Of a stretch of DNA of 64,000 nucleotides, positions 48,131 to 61,493 are shown one piece after another; within the stretch, counting starts at the first letter, position 1, and each line of letters starts with the position of its first letter. Made by a program: the position numbers and the translations under genes. This DNA comes from Planococcus citri. Lineage: Eukaryota; Arthropoda; Insecta; Hemiptera; Pseudococcidae. The notes under the pieces are model-generated. The model searched no databases. It was given only the letters and a program-made list of their open reading frames with translations, and had not been told where the DNA came from. The stretch spans positions 20,636,580-20,700,579 of the forward strand of contig NC_088678.1 of assembly GCF_950023065.1 (NCBI RefSeq), given 5' to 3'.

Positions 48131-49889
48131 GTAAGTATTGTTTCGTTTCAGTTTTAATTCGCTCTCATGTGTAGTAAATAATGTATACCATACCATGTGG
48201 CTTTTAGTGTAATTTTGCGGCGGATTTTGTTTCGTTAGAGTATTTTTTGTAATCGATTGAGTGAAGTTTTCGTGCTACGATGGTCCAGTTTGATCCTAGA
48301 ATCTGTGTTGATTGTATTTAAATCATCTGGTGAAAAATGATTCGAAGTAATGTACCAGTTTTGATATTTTTTACTCTTCAGAGCTGCACTTTTTACCTCA
48401 GCAACCTCGATTATTTGATAAAAATTGAAGCAGAAAGGTTTCTACGTTCTCTGCTCTTTGTATTTATACTCTTGATTGGCTCCTTGGCTCCTCATAATTT
48501 CAAAAAATCAAAAATTTAGACCCTTATGTACCTCCCTCTGCTCCTTATCCCTTCCAATGCTTCTTTTGAGATCTCAAATAACCCCTTCAAAATTAAAATA
48601 CCTATTGCCAGTATCCTTCGATTTAGACTCGACAGAAATTATGTAACACCTTCGTTAAATATTTCACGTGTTGGTAAATATCGTAACGAAATTAATTTAA
48701 TTTATGGATTGGCCTGAAAATAAAAAAAGATCGATTAGAAGGTCAAAAGCATAAACGTTTCTTGCATGTGTTTTAAGTTGCGTTTTTCGGATTAGATACC
48801 CTCTATACCTACACCACGATTATGTAAAAAAATATAATTAAAAAATATCGATAATTGAAGCAATAGGTATATCGGGGAACATTACAAACAGGATCATAAT
48901 CCTAGAAAGGGACAAACTACCTACCTACTCGAGTTGTGAAAAATAATTTTTTTTCTACTAAATTCAAAATCTACTTTTCTAATACTTCATCGAAATGAAG
49001 ATCAAAGAAATCTTCCAAAAATAAATACAACGACATCGTTTTACATTTAAACGTTTCATATTCGAAATAAATTAAATATAAAATATCCGCATTAGAAACC
49101 CAGACAACAGACTTCCTTTATCTATTCTTGGACCATACTCTAACGAGACAATAAGTACACAAACCTATCTATGTACCAAGCATATCACACTATGTACATT
49201 CAAATTTAATTTATTTTTAATTCGTTCACTTAAACGATCAGGACACGAGGTAAAATTTGAAGAAAAAAAAAAGAGTTGATTAAAAATTAATGTCGTATTG
49301 GTATAGGCTACTTTAATGTATGGATATGGAAGCAGATAAACTGAGGTAGGTATGCGTACCTAAGTAATCCTAAAAAGACGTTTGTTACATTTACATTTTC
49401 CATTATTTTTATTATCCATTTTGTATTGGGTAAAAAGAAAGAAATCGTGAACGACTGGTACAGTTTACATGCTATAAATGTTCTCACAAAATTTACTGTT
49501 CCTTCCTCGTACAATATTTTAAATCGTGACTGGATTCTTTGCGTCATTCTCTTCGTCATTGATTCGTGTAATTGATGGTATATACCTAAGTTAAAAGAGA
49601 GGAAAAAAATCTTGAAACAATTCAACGTGAAAAACGGTATAGATATTGTGTTTCTTTATAGACTTAGTTTATCGGTCGATTCGTGTGAATAAAACCGTGG
49701 ATACAAGATACAAGTCGCTGAGTGTAGCTAATTAAAAACACGATGATTAGAAGGGGATTTTAAAAACTGATACCTTGAACTTGATCGAGTTTGAAATGGA
49801 GATTGAATGATTGGTGTAAATGTTTGGAACTAAATTCATAGACTATATATGAGTTTTTTTTGGTTCAATTTTCTTGATGCAACTTGAAA

Positions 49890-49925
<36 letters not shown>

Positions 49926-50521
49926 CCATTACCTAATTTCTGAAATCTACAACTGGTTATTCAGATTTTTTTCAACTAACAAAATATACAATTTGATACT
50001 TTTATTCGTAAATCATAGACAAAAAACGTAAAATATATCTATCTTAAAAAATGCCAAAAAGTCGATTTGAGAGAAAAAATAATAAAAATTGAGCTATGTT
50101 GTCAGATTGCAGATTATTTCAAAATTCTTTGCATGAATTTTATATTTCTTGTTCCAAATTGGTCCTTTGAAAACATCAACACCAAAACGTGATGTCGATA
50201 CATTCCATCGCTCAGGGTTGATTGAATGGAAGAAGGAGCGATGGAGATGAGAGGGTGAAACTTACATTTTCAAATTGAAAAAATGAAAAAAAGGGTAAAA
50301 TTGAATGTTTATGTAGTTGGAGATCCAAGATAAATATTTACAGCACTTTTTCCCCTCCATCAATTTTTTTCAAAATTTCAGAGGGATGGGAGAAGGACAC
50401 ATGAGAGGTGTAATCCAAAAAATAAAATAAATAGATATTCGAATTCAAGCTTCGAGAATTAGTAGAAATCAACAAAGTAAGTACCTACACCAGATTTTAC
50501 TCAATTTAATTTATGTAGGTA

Positions 50522-50552
<31 letters not shown>

Positions 50553-52474
50553 AGTGAGCGACTCAAAAACAACGCCTCCGAATTATCAACATTCGATGTC
50601 ACACTACTTTTAAAGGTGTTTTTTTATATTTTGATCGAAATTTACGGTCTTCTGTGCTCTTCCCCCTCCTAAAATAGTGCTCAGGTAGTATTTAGAAAAT
50701 ACATAAATTTATTGAAAAAGGTTTGAAAAAAAAGTCTAAATTCTGTATTAGCTTTTAACTTTCAACTTTGAAAGATGAGCTTCCATCTTGAATTGAAAAT
50801 TTGATTTCAGCACTCCAAATTTTAATTATGTACCTCTGATCGTAAACTTTTAAGTAATTTATTCTTTTTGAAGACTTGCAAATCTTTGAGGTATGAATGA
50901 GCGATCAAAGTCTCAAAGATTAAGGTTTGACAGTTCAGTAAGAAATTGCTTCGTGAAAACTGGAAATATTTTCTTGGGCCATGAGTCCTCCTTCTCCCTC
51001 TCCCTTCTCTCCGCATTTGTCTTGAATAGGGAAATTCATGACCAAAATCGGATCGTAAATATTTTTTCATGTTGCGTATGAAGGAAGTCAAAAAAATCAA
51101 AGTAGGTAAAAGAAAAAAAAGTTGACAAAAAATCAAAAAGTTGAAAAAATTTGAAAAAAAAACACCAAAAAAAACCAGAGAAATGATTTTTAAAAAAAGA
51201 CACTTGAGTGCATAATAATTTTTTTTTAAAGTTTGGAATTCCAAAAAATTGTTTATAATGAATGAAAATATTATCTGATAAAGTGATAATTTTCGGTTCG
51301 GAACTGAATGGTCAAAAGATTGAAGAATAGTTTTCTGATGCCAAAAAACGTAAAAAAAAAGTCCGGATCGACTTGGTATAGGCTATTTTTTTTTAATTTA
51401 TTTTTTTTCGAAACATTAATCGGGAGAATTTTTAATAAAGATGAGAATTTTCTGAAAAAGATGAACAAAATATTATTTGATTTTTAAATGAAATTCGCTT
51501 TGAAGTTTTGTAGAAGTATGCTGTAAAAAGTCGAAAAATTAAAAAAAAAATAAAACCAAAAAGAACTTGAAATTTTAAATCGCTCTGGAACTGGAAAGGA
51601 CAAAAATGGACTTTAGCACTCACAACCCACAATTTTAGTCGATGCTGTTTGGCACCCTCTCGACTGCTGTTTTAGAATAACAATCCGCTCGTTTAATACT
51701 TTCTTTGAAGATTTGATTTTTTTCCTGAACAATTTTTGGAATTTCAACTGGTCAAAAATTCACTGTTGAGCTGGCGAAATAGAAAATGTATTACTCTAAT
51801 TAAAAAACACAACCTAGCAAATTCAATATAAACCTTCTCTCGTAGGGAGTAATAATCAAGTACTTAATCATACACACCAAAAAAAAAAAAAAAAAAAACT
51901 CCTGGAATTTCGAAGTAATTACTAAACTACCTGAAACAGTCAAGAGGTGTTCAATAAGACGTAGTGATTGAAGTTTCAGATGTTAAAGTTCATTTTTGGC
52001 TTTTTCCTGTGTCATTTGAAGTTTCTAGAGAAAATTTAGAAATTTGTAGAGGCTCCAGAATATCCCAAAAACTAGTCATTTTTCATGTATAAGAGTTGAT
52101 ATGAAAAAATTATTCACATATTGGTTCAGCTTGCTCAAAAAAATTTATATTTCACGAAAAAAATTAAAAATCATCCTTGAAACAGTTTTTTTTTAATTTT
52201 TTTAATTTTTCATTTTGGTTGTTCAAAATTTTGTTTTGTGGTATGAACGTCACGCTCTTTCAAGGGCCATTGAAGTGACCTGAATTGCAGCTCGGTTAGA
52301 TTTCTTCAGTCGGAGAAGTTCTCTTTTATAAAAAGCTTCGGAAACAGTTTGAAGTAATTCGCAATGCTTAAATAAATTGAAAAACAAAAAATAATTGATC
52401 TGAAAAAAAAAATACAAGCAATTGAGGCTGGAAAAGGAGAAGGACCCCTAACTTTCTCTCTTTTTTTCCTTTAA

Positions 52475-52804
52475 CAGGGTGTCTACACTTCTACAGGTAG
52501 TGAAAGTAGTGAAAAAGTAGTAATTTAAAAAATTGGTAGTAAAAGTAGTGAAAATGTAGTGATTCCTCAGTAATTTGGCTTAAAAGATACGAGGTAGTGA
52601 AAGAAAAGGATTTTCCAAACATAAAAAATATAAAAATCACTGCTAAATATCAATAAAAAAATACAAAATACATACCAAAAAAATACAAAATCGATCGGGG
52701 GGGGGGGGGGGAGAGGGAGCTAAAAATATTTTGAAAAATTGTAATTTTTTTTCAAGTTAGTGAAAAAGTAGTGATTTTTGGTCGATAAATTTCTGTGGAC
52801 ACCT
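52475..52804. mobile_element. Possible small transposon with GTAGTGAAA repeats
   Basis: Left end CAGGGTGTCTACACTTCTAC and right end complement GGTGTCCACAG share about 10 bases. The interior has several GTAGTGAAA-type words and a G run of about 14. No clear target duplication. Confidence 0.35.
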
Positions 52805-53827
52805 TTTTTAAACAAAACATGAGGATTTGTAGGGCAGCTCTCTTACCCAAAAAAATGACCTAAGTACTGGAATAAAAAATTGAGAGTCGTACAGTGACCT
52901 GAATTTTCTAAAATCGTCCAAAAATCACGTAGAAGATATCTGAAATTCACGATCAAATCTAATACAAATGATTACGAAATTTCGTCGTGTTTCTATAGAG
53001 GGTCATTTTCTAAATGAGAAAAATTGTATTTTCATGATCCCAAGTTTTTCTAAAAAAATGTTTTCAAAATCTCGAAATGAGCGATTAGGCGACTACGTCT
53101 TTGAAAATCATCTTTCTAGACCATATTTTAAGGTACCTATCACAGTATTTCTCAGAGCCCATTTCTAACTTGAGTGAGAGAAAATGTACTTTTTTAGTTC
53201 ATTTTTTTTCTAACAAAAAAAAACTAAACTACAGATGGTGCTTTTTGAAAGCCCCTCCCTCCTGACATGAGTAAAAAAATCCATTTTTAAAAAATTTATC
53301 ACGTTATTTGTAAGATTTGTATTCACAAAAAATACTACTTAAGTATACTCCATTTATATCAAATGACATTGGACTTCTGAAGTGATTGTAATTGGAATAC
53401 ATACTATTATAAATATTTGAATAAGGTTTTCCAAAATAATGACTGGGCACTACATTTTTTCATCAATTTAGGCAACTTTTGGACAATTTTGGGAAATTTA
53501 AACCCCCATAGGGTCCTCAATTTCCTTTTCGGGGAACTGATTTTTTTTCAAGTTGAGTACTTTATGAGCTATACTATGCTTTGATAGAAAATTAAGCGGA
53601 ATTGGCAACTGAGTAGTCGAAAATGTTTCCTTGTAGTTTAATTCACAATTGAGTAAAATAAAAAATTAGACGACTGTCTTCTTTCTCCATCTTCCCCCTC
53701 CCCTACAATGTGAAAGAAACCTTTTTAAGAAACTCATCATTTCATTTCAAGATTTCATTACACACCTTGAATTTATAATTACGATAGATAGATACCTCCC
53801 ATTTCTCCCATGTAGCTGCAGCTTCAT

Positions 53828-54028
53828 TTAAAAATGAGGTTTATTCTGTAATCTACATATATTTAGGTACCTATCAATCTTTTTTTTTAAATTGTGATTT
53901 AAATCCCACCCTTTGAATGATGGATTGTCTACTAAAACATCTCTTATCCTTTGATAGTATTTCTCTATTACCATATTCGCGTGATTATTCTCTCCTTTTC
54001 TTTCATTTCCAAATGTTGACCTTTTCAA
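53828..54028 (-). CDS. Protein-like fragment of unknown origin
   Basis: A minus-strand frame of about 66 codons, without a convincing ATG at its beginning, reads KYYQRIRDVLVDNPSFKGWD in its middle and ends NKPHF then TAA. The mix of charged, aromatic and aliphatic residues is unlike the low-complexity frames around it. AAAAG just before the frame could be a splice acceptor. I do not recognise a domain. It may be a terminal exon, a transposon remnant or chance. Confidence 0.28.
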   Translation of the reverse strand: MKRSTFGNERKGENNHANMVIEKYYQRIRDVLVDNPSFKGWDLNHNLKKKIDRYLNICRLQNKPHF

Positions 54029-55394
54029 TAAAAGGTGTCAACGCTCAGCTACCGACCCTTATACTTACCCAAATAAGTATACCCCATAAATAAAAAATTC
54101 AACTACCTACACAACCCTGAAAAGTGAAAGAAAAGAGACATTCTATTTATATTCAAAGCATAAGCATATACCACCACGTAGGAGGAGGAGGAGGAGGCGA
54201 AGAGGTGAGGCGATTACTTAAAGATCTAATTTGAAGCCGATTGAATTTTCAACAGATGTTTTGCACGGTAGTGAAGGAATAATATTCGATGCCTATGTTA
54301 TTCGATATTCATTTAAATACTGGCGCAAGAGGGGCAGCTGGCTGGTAAGAAAATCCACCCTTACACTTACACAATTGGTGTGTTTTTAAAAACGACAAGG
54401 TAAACCCTTCATCTACGCCCTGCAGCGTGCTTATAATCTTCTTATACATCATAAGAGCACTACTAGGTACCTTACCTACCTATTCTGCGATCTCTTTCTG
54501 TTCGTCGCGTATCTTGTATCGTATAGTACACATAATAAGATTTATACCGGAAGTCATTCTACTACACTGTACACACGTATTTAATATATATTTTTTTTTT
54601 CTTCAAAAAGGTTTTCGTAGTTGCGCCTTCGAACCATTAATACTTACATATTAAGGTTTGTGCAACGACCAAAACCAGGTTTCGCGGTTACAATGTGTTA
54701 GGTTTCCCTGACTCTGACTCTTCTTCTCTCATGACTTGACAACGCAGAAGCACTTTTCCAAGGTATTATTCGACGTTGGGTTTTAATTGGTATGGTTTTT
54801 TAATGGCCTGGGTGACAACGACTCGTACATATGATTCGGTGAAATCGATTTGTTTATATGCTAAAAAAAAAAAGAGAATGTGTTTGTATTGTCTGCCTTT
54901 TATACGAAAGATTAACAGCTAGGTAGGTAAAAGTACTCGTAAGAAACCTGTTGGCCGGTTCGTGTGGCAGATTTTCACCAAAATATCTGCATTGGCTGGC
55001 AAAATATGATTTCTACTTGCCAGTTGCCAGGTGCTGCTCGGTGAAATTCTAGCACAAGGCAACTGGCAAGGTACCTTAGCTACCTTTTTAGACCTACGAC
55101 TTTATAACCCCCCTGTAAAAGTAGCCATTTGCGAGACGTGTGTGTGTGTGTATGGTTCCGGTGTGCTTGTAACAGAAGATGTTTGCAGCTTCTGCATTTA
55201 TTATATTTTATAGACAGAATCTGCGCAATTAAACATATTTTATCTAAACATCTGCTTTATATACTCGTAGTACGTGTATACTATTAGTATATTTCAACAT
55301 CTCGCAATATGGTTGGCGAAATTCGACTCTTTAATTCACGTACAGTACAGCTGTGTTTTCATGCTGTTTATTCTCTTCTCTTCTCTGTTTCCAG

Positions 55395-55422
55395 ATTGTT
55401 ATGAATTTGGAAATTCTCCAAG
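55395..55422 (+). promoter_or_regulatory. 5'UTR end of the start-codon exon, with splice acceptor
   Basis: A pyrimidine-rich stretch followed by TTTCCAG ends at 55394, a good 3' splice site 28 bases before the ATG. The gene therefore probably has at least one upstream non-coding exon. The coding start at 55423 is chosen because it opens the only frame that splices in phase through all later exons. Confidence 0.6.
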
Positions 55423-55433
55423 ATGACCTTTAA
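55401..55433 (+). promoter_or_regulatory. Short upstream ORF overlapping the main start
   Basis: An ATG at 55401 opens a 10-codon frame (MNLEILQDDL) whose TAA ends at 55433, 11 bases beyond the first base of the main ATG and in another frame. If the exon starts at 55395 this ATG is in the leader and would compete with the main start. Whether it is translated is inference. Confidence 0.4.
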
Positions 55434-58400
55434 AACTGAGACCAATTCGAAGGACGAGAAGAACAACAGTGATTCTCAAACACCAGCAACAGCTACCGTA
55501 ACTAATGAACGAATATCCACCATATACGACCCGAGGCAAAGATGCTCGCCTATACCATCGTTTACGGCGTCATTATTCAGCGGACAGCAGCATCAAGTCG
55601 ACGGAGCGGACAAAAAGAATACATTAATGGAGAAAATTAAGAAGATCACCTTCAATCTGAGATTGAAAAAGTGTCGGATCAGCCGTGACAGCGATTTAAA
55701 TAGACGTAAAATAAATCTCATATGTTGTTCCACCTTGTTGACTTGCACCACTTTGATCATGCTGACGGCTTTTATTTATTTCCTTAATACCGGTAAGAAT
55801 CAAAGATATGTATTAATGTGGCGAAATTAATCGACGGGATATCCTGCTGTATATGTACATAGGTAGAAGATGGAGACGATTTCATGTTTATTTTTTTTGT
55901 GGTTGTTGCAGTTCAGAAAACTGAAATTAGAGATATCATCGTTGACGGAGAATTTCAAATATTGAACGCTAAATTCGACTACGAGATGTTGGACAAACGT
56001 TCGATGAAATTTAGAGAGATTTCGACTAATTTAACGAGAGAAGTAAGTGCTACGATAGAGATACCTATTTAAGTATACTTATTCACACGGTCATCGAGAG
56101 GGGGGCAAAGGGGGTAGTTTGCCCCATGCCTTAGCTATTCTGGAGAGCCTGGCAAAAGAAGTCCGTGTGGTGAAAGAAAAACCAGTTTTGAACTTCTCGA
56201 AACACAAATTTTCGAAAGCTTCTGTCACTTTGGCCTGTTCTCTTTTTTTTTCAAAATTAATATCCTAAAAAAATCTTTCAAATTCTAAAATAGGTAGGTA
56301 AACTCTTTGCATTAAAAAACATCGTTTTTATGCTTTCTTTTAAAGTACAAATTTTCCAAAGTTTTCGCCCTCATTTTTCTCGGGCTTGACCTATTTTTTT
56401 TTTCGAAAATGACTTCCTAAAAAAAAAACATTGTTTTTAGGCTTCTCCACATTAAATTTCAAAAACTTTCGCTTTTGTTTCAGTCGGGCCAATTTGTTTC
56501 TTGTTTTAAAATTGAAAAATTCACATTCGGATCTCCAAAAATCCAAAACAGAAAATACATATCAGTCGGTAAATTTTCAGTCCAACTCCCTTCCCTTTTC
56601 CCTCTCGAAAAACGTTCAAGTATACGAGTATATTATCGTTTCTAAAAATAGGGGTCATACATTTGGGCAGAGTTCCTTTATTACGTGCAATTGAGCAAAG
56701 GAAAGGATGAGGGAATGATTGGGCCTGTTCTATTATTCGGATTTAGCTCTCAATTCTTGTGATATAAATCTAAATTGAAGTTGAAGTTCACAAGTAGGTT
56801 TCCTTTTTTGAAAAAATTAAATTCATTAAATTTCTCAAATGGCCTATATTCTAAATTAACTTTCTTTACCAAATTTGAAACATCTTCGATGAATTTCTTC
56901 GAAACGATTTTATTGATTTCTAAAGCCCTTAAAAAAAGATGTAGATGGAAACGAAAATCTATCTGAAATTTTTTCGACCCTCTCCCCTCCCCTCATCAAG
57001 GAAGAAATCCCAATTGGCGAAACATTTTTGATTCGAACTAAGTTGAATCGAAAGAGCGTACAAAAATAGATCACCAGTTAAAATTTCAATTCTTGAATTA
57101 GATTTGTCGATTTTTCGTGAATTTTTAAAAATTAATTTGATCCAAAAATTCAAAAAAATAAATAAATAAATAAATTTCACCAAATTGAACTAGAAAGTTG
57201 GAATTTGTCGTGAGCTCTATTTTTAGGCCTTGAATCGATTGTAAATGGTTTCGAACCGTCTTGAATTGCTAAATTTCCTCAAAGTTTGATCTATGAAGCT
57301 GGAAATCGAAAATTAACGTTGTAGATAGTTAAGTAGGAACCTATTCTAATTTCAACGTGCTGAGTGAATTGGAGATGGATTCAAACTGTTTTTTGGAGAT
57401 TTCTGCGATATTTTAAAAATTCCAAATTTTTCAAAAATGCCCTCAAACACTGTCCAAATCATATTTAGCACGTATAAACATGATTTGTGCTGGTTAGTAA
57501 CTCATTTGACCGATTAAGTACTCGCCATTTTTCCAAAATCGGTTTCTGTCAAATCATTATGAATTTTTTGGGAAATCTGAAATTCCCAAGATGTGGATGA
57601 AGGCTCCAGAACGACTTAGGAACCATCTGCATTTGTCCCAGCATGTTGAAATTAAGGAATATAGTAAATTTTAGCTTTCCAACTGGATTGGATACGTAAA
57701 ATTTTGAGAAAATTTCAGATTTTAAAAATCTGCTACAGTATACTCTAAGAGAACTGCTCAAAATAATTCAAAATTGCTTCCAATCGATTTTTAGGGCTCA
57801 AAAATTGGGATGCATACTAAATTTCAGCTTTTCAGGTCGTATTGGTAAAATTTTGATTTTTTTTCGGATTTTTGACCCGAATATTTTCAAAAATTCTTTC
57901 GCATCTGAAATTTTAACAGGGGTGATGAAAACTCAATGTTAAGATTTTCATTCTTTTTTGCACAACTTGGACTGTTCAGAAGTAGGTTTTTGATTTTGAA
58001 AAATTTCATTTTGGAGGAGTTTTCCAATTCAGAAGTAATTTTTGAGAAACTGAGATTTTTGAAAAATTTTTGATGTGTACTTTAAGTAATCATTTATCAA
58101 TAAAAGTTTCAATATTTTTGAGTTTGGGAAAATTTCTATTTTTGACACAAAATTCGTACAGAGAGCAAAAGTGCATAAATTGCGAAAATTTATTGAAATT
58201 TTATTTTTAAATTTAAAGAAGTTCAATGTTAAAATTTGAAAAATTGCCAAATTTTTGAAATCGAATTACAAAAAAACATTATACATAAAAGCTAACAAAA
58301 ATTTAAATTTGAATATTTTATGTATCTAGACTCGTTGAAAAATTTCAACGAAACTCGGACAAATTCTGTTAAAATTCCATCTTATGTACCTAAACATTTT

Positions 58401-60169
58401 GAAAAAGTGGTATAAAAACATTTTTTCAAACTACTAAAATCGTTTTAAAATTATAAAAAAATGGTAAAACACCTGTAAAATTTAGGAAAACTTGAAAAAA
58501 TTGCACAAAAGATAGTTAAAATCCCATTAAAACGTTATAAGAATACAAAGATACCATTAAAATTGAATGAAAAAAATGTTCAAAAAATCTTTAAAACTGA
58601 TGAAATTTTATCTGAAGTTTCAAAAACATAAAAATCATTTAAAAATTACTAAAAATTAATGAAACATTAGGAAAATTTGAAAAATTTTTGTGAAATGGCA
58701 AAAAACGTAATTAAAAACATATTGAAAATCGTCTTATAAGGATTAAAATTCGTCAAAGTCCTTGAAAAATGCTAAAAATTGAAGAAATATAGCAAGACTA
58801 AATGAATTTTAGTAAAAATTGCACAAAACATTGTTGAAAGATGTTGAAAATGACATTAAAACATTTTGAAAGTCTGAAAATCATCCTTAAATTGCAGAAA
58901 AATTGTTTAAAGTGTTTAAAATTGTAATAAGTAACATGAAAAAGTACTAAAATAATAAAAAATTATCGATAATTGATCAAATTCAAGCAAAATTTGTCAA
59001 AAATTCAAAATTTACCAAAATTGTATATAGGTAACATGCTTAAAAACCAATTTAAAAGGCAGAAAAGCTTTTTAAAAAACGTAAAAATTACCCAAAATTA
59101 CAAAAAATTATTGATGAAGTTTTAGGAACATTTTTAAAATTTACCTAAAAATGAAAATATGATAAAAATGTCTCGAAATTACTGGAAAAAAGCGTTTAAA
59201 TCAATTTTTAAAATATCAAATAAACGATTTTTAAAATTTGTTCAAATTCAGCAAAAATTGTATAAAATATTTTCATTGTGTTCAGATTTTTAAAAACTAT
59301 CAAAATGTGATGAAATTTTAGTAAAATTGATGAAAAAAAAGTGCTAAAAATAGCATAAAACGAGGTCAGAACTTGTTAAAACGACTATGAAAGCAACAAT
59401 AGGTAATTGATAAAACATCTCAGAATTTTAGCGAAATTTTGTGAAAAGTGCCCAGATTTTTAATCATGCTCTCTCTTTAGAAATATAAGTAGGAACTTTT
59501 TGTCAAAATTGGAGCCTAGCATCACCTCAACTTTACCTGTTAGATGACTTCTTTGTGAGAATTTTCATCTACGAGTATTTATGCTATATGCTGATGCTCT
59601 CACTCTCAAGTTACTACCTTTTTATCAATGTCACATCTTATTTTTCACTTTTATCGAGATCTTTCGTAATTTTTAAAACTATTTTTCGAAATTCAACAGT
59701 TGTTATGATCTCAAAAACTTCTCGAATGATACTTCACATCAATGTCATTTTCACTTTTTTCCTAAATTTTCAAACGACTGCTAAGTTCAGTTTAGAGTGT
59801 TTCAAATTTTGATCATTGGTTTTTAAATCTCCAGTTCACTCTCCCCTAAGCTCTGCGAACAAATTTACTTCAAGTTGAATCAGAATCGCGCAAAAAATCA
59901 CAAATGTGTGGAAATTCTCCAGTTCACTTCTCCTTTCACCGATCTTCGATAGAATTATGAAGTATTGTTAGTTCAAAGACCAGCATCGAATGGAATTGTA
60001 CAAAAAATTAAACAAAATTGGATGAGGATGTGGAATAAGATATGGGTCATGTTTGGAGCAATTTAGAGTTTGAAACCCCCCTCCCTTTACTCTTTCAAAC
60101 TCCTTCAATTTTATTGAGTATTGACAAACTTTCGTTAAACGTGATCAAGGTTGGTCCCTTCTGATCGTT

Positions 60170-60200
<31 letters not shown>

Positions 60201-61493
60201 GGAGAAGCAAAATTTGTGATCGAACGTAATTATTTTTGTAACCAACGATCAAATGATCAATTTCAATTTTTCTCATTTTCGTTCCAATTTTAATTTTATG
60301 GATTTTTAATTTTAATTCCATAGCTTATCGTAACTGAAATTTTAACTAAAATTTGAGTAGGTTTTTTTAAATCAAAAAAATATTCCGAATCTCCATAAAA
60401 TAAGATCCAAATTGGTACGTTCGATGAAAATGGTTTGTGGATCAATTGAACAAAAAGTTGCCTGAGTAATATTTTCATTCAAAAAAATGAATCGAAGAGT
60501 CAAAAAGTCTCTGAACTCTGAAATGGAAATTTCTGAGTTCGAACTGATTCTCACACTTCTACGAAAGATATAAATACCCTACGAGTAAATTTCTCGATTA
60601 AAACTCTAATCCAACGTTAAATTTACCACTGGCTGGTGACGAAACACCGTCAAGTCTCAAGTATTCGAGTAATTTCCGCATTTACGTACACGGTTCTAAT
60701 TACACATCGTTTACCTATTATTTGCGTTGCAGTTGAATAAATTGTTCCGATGGAGCGACGTAGGCGAATACTTCAAACGCAGCGAAATACTGGAAATAGC
60801 TCCCAATATGACTATCAAAAGCATCGTAGTTTTCCACAACAGCGATAACATCAACGTCGGACGTATCGGGTTAGCTTTTTTAAGAAGTCTTAGACTGCAA
60901 CATGGACATACGTATTTAGGAGCACATACCATTAACGTGCAGTCGATTGGATTTCAAAGTAAGCGCACGTGTCACGTGTCTATGGTGTCTTATTTCATCT
61001 TGGTGGTTGGTGAACCGGTTCAGTTCGATTGAATTTGCGATATTATTATTATTAATGATTGCGGTGGTTTGTTTTGTTCGTTGCAGTTAGAGGAGAAGAA
61101 GGCGTCTGGGGTGAATGGTCGGAGTGGAGTGGATGTTCTTCGATTAACGATACTGTTGCTACGAGGACTAGACAATGTTATACTAGAGATACGTTCCAAG
61201 TGACTAATGTCGATCGATGTCTGCTGATTCCCGGTAATAAAGGCGATCTGGATATATTACCTTGTAAAAAGTTCAAAGCTATGGTACAGAGGAAAGAAAA
61301 CGAGATGGCGGTTCTTTTCAAAAAGAATGGTAAACTAAAATAATTTTATAATAGGTACCTATTGGTAGAAATTTAAAAAGAAATTATTTTGTAACGTTAA
61401 TGATTTTATTTTACAGATGATACTCTTACAACTGACGCAGAAACAATCCAGTCGAATACAGAAAACAGCGAATATTCTAGATTAAGATTTTAG
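55423..61493 (+). CDS. Type II membrane protein with SEA-like region and a thrombospondin type-1 repeat (5 coding exons)
   Basis: Seen: coding exons 55423-55792, 55912-56042, 60733-60958, 61087-61329 and 61417-61493. All four introns are GT-AG (119, 4690, 128 and 87 bases), the phases 1, 0, 1, 1 all match, and the total is 348 codons plus TAG. Residues 1-97 are polar with no signal peptide. Residues 98-121 form one hydrophobic segment, preceded by Arg/Lys residues, so the N-terminus should be cytoplasmic (type II). Residues about 130-240 look like a SEA domain: helix-strand pattern, IVVFHN-type strand near 198, and sequons at N163 and N192. Residues 249-302 are a thrombospondin type-1 repeat (WGEWSEWSGC, RTRQC) with cysteines 259, 273, 287 and 302; six cysteines are usual. 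A 46-residue polar tail follows. Known of the families: TSP1 repeats bind matrix and glycans, and SEA domains sit in shed membrane proteins. Inference: a cell-surface adhesion or matrix-sensing protein. The SEA call is the less certain part. Confidence 0.88.
57040..57960. mobile_element. Diverged foldback copy inside intron 2
   Basis: The left part (GATCACC, TTTCACCAAATTGA, CTTGAATCGATTG, ATGGTTTCGA) and the mirrored right part (TTGCTTCCAATCGATTTTTAG, AAATTTCAGCTTTTCAGGTC) match the arms of 13033-14819. The ends are eroded. Confidence 0.6.
58260..59470 (+). repeat. A-rich degenerate block in intron 2
   Basis: About 1.2 kb of A/T with recurring words such as GAAATTTTAG, TTGCACAAAA and CATTAAAA at irregular spacing. 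Probably a decayed tandem array. No frame. Confidence 0.45.

Larger units (their letters stand above)
48131..55394 (+). other. Presumed first intron or upstream region, no supported gene
   Basis: No exon-like frame I trust on the + strand. Contents include a 31-base A run at about 49892, a T run at about 50522, an A run at about 51880, G/C-poor low-complexity blocks, a small transposon-like segment near 52475-52804 and a TG microsatellite near 55138. A minus-strand frame at 53828-54028 is listed separately. Confidence 0.35.
56043..60732 (+). other. Large second intron of the TSP1 gene
   Basis: Bounded by GAA followed by GTAAGT and by TTGCGTTGCAG. It holds a decayed foldback transposon (57040-57960), an A-rich degenerate block (58260-59470) and a T run at about 60172-60199. 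No internal exon keeping the SEA/TSP1 frame was recognised. Confidence 0.7.

Noticed and set aside
49308..49625. 105-codon minus frame
   Set aside because: No recognisable motif, random composition, no splice or start context.
50822..51244. 140-codon minus frame rich in Phe, Leu and Ser
   Set aside because: Low-complexity T-rich translation with no motif; fits chance in AT-rich DNA.
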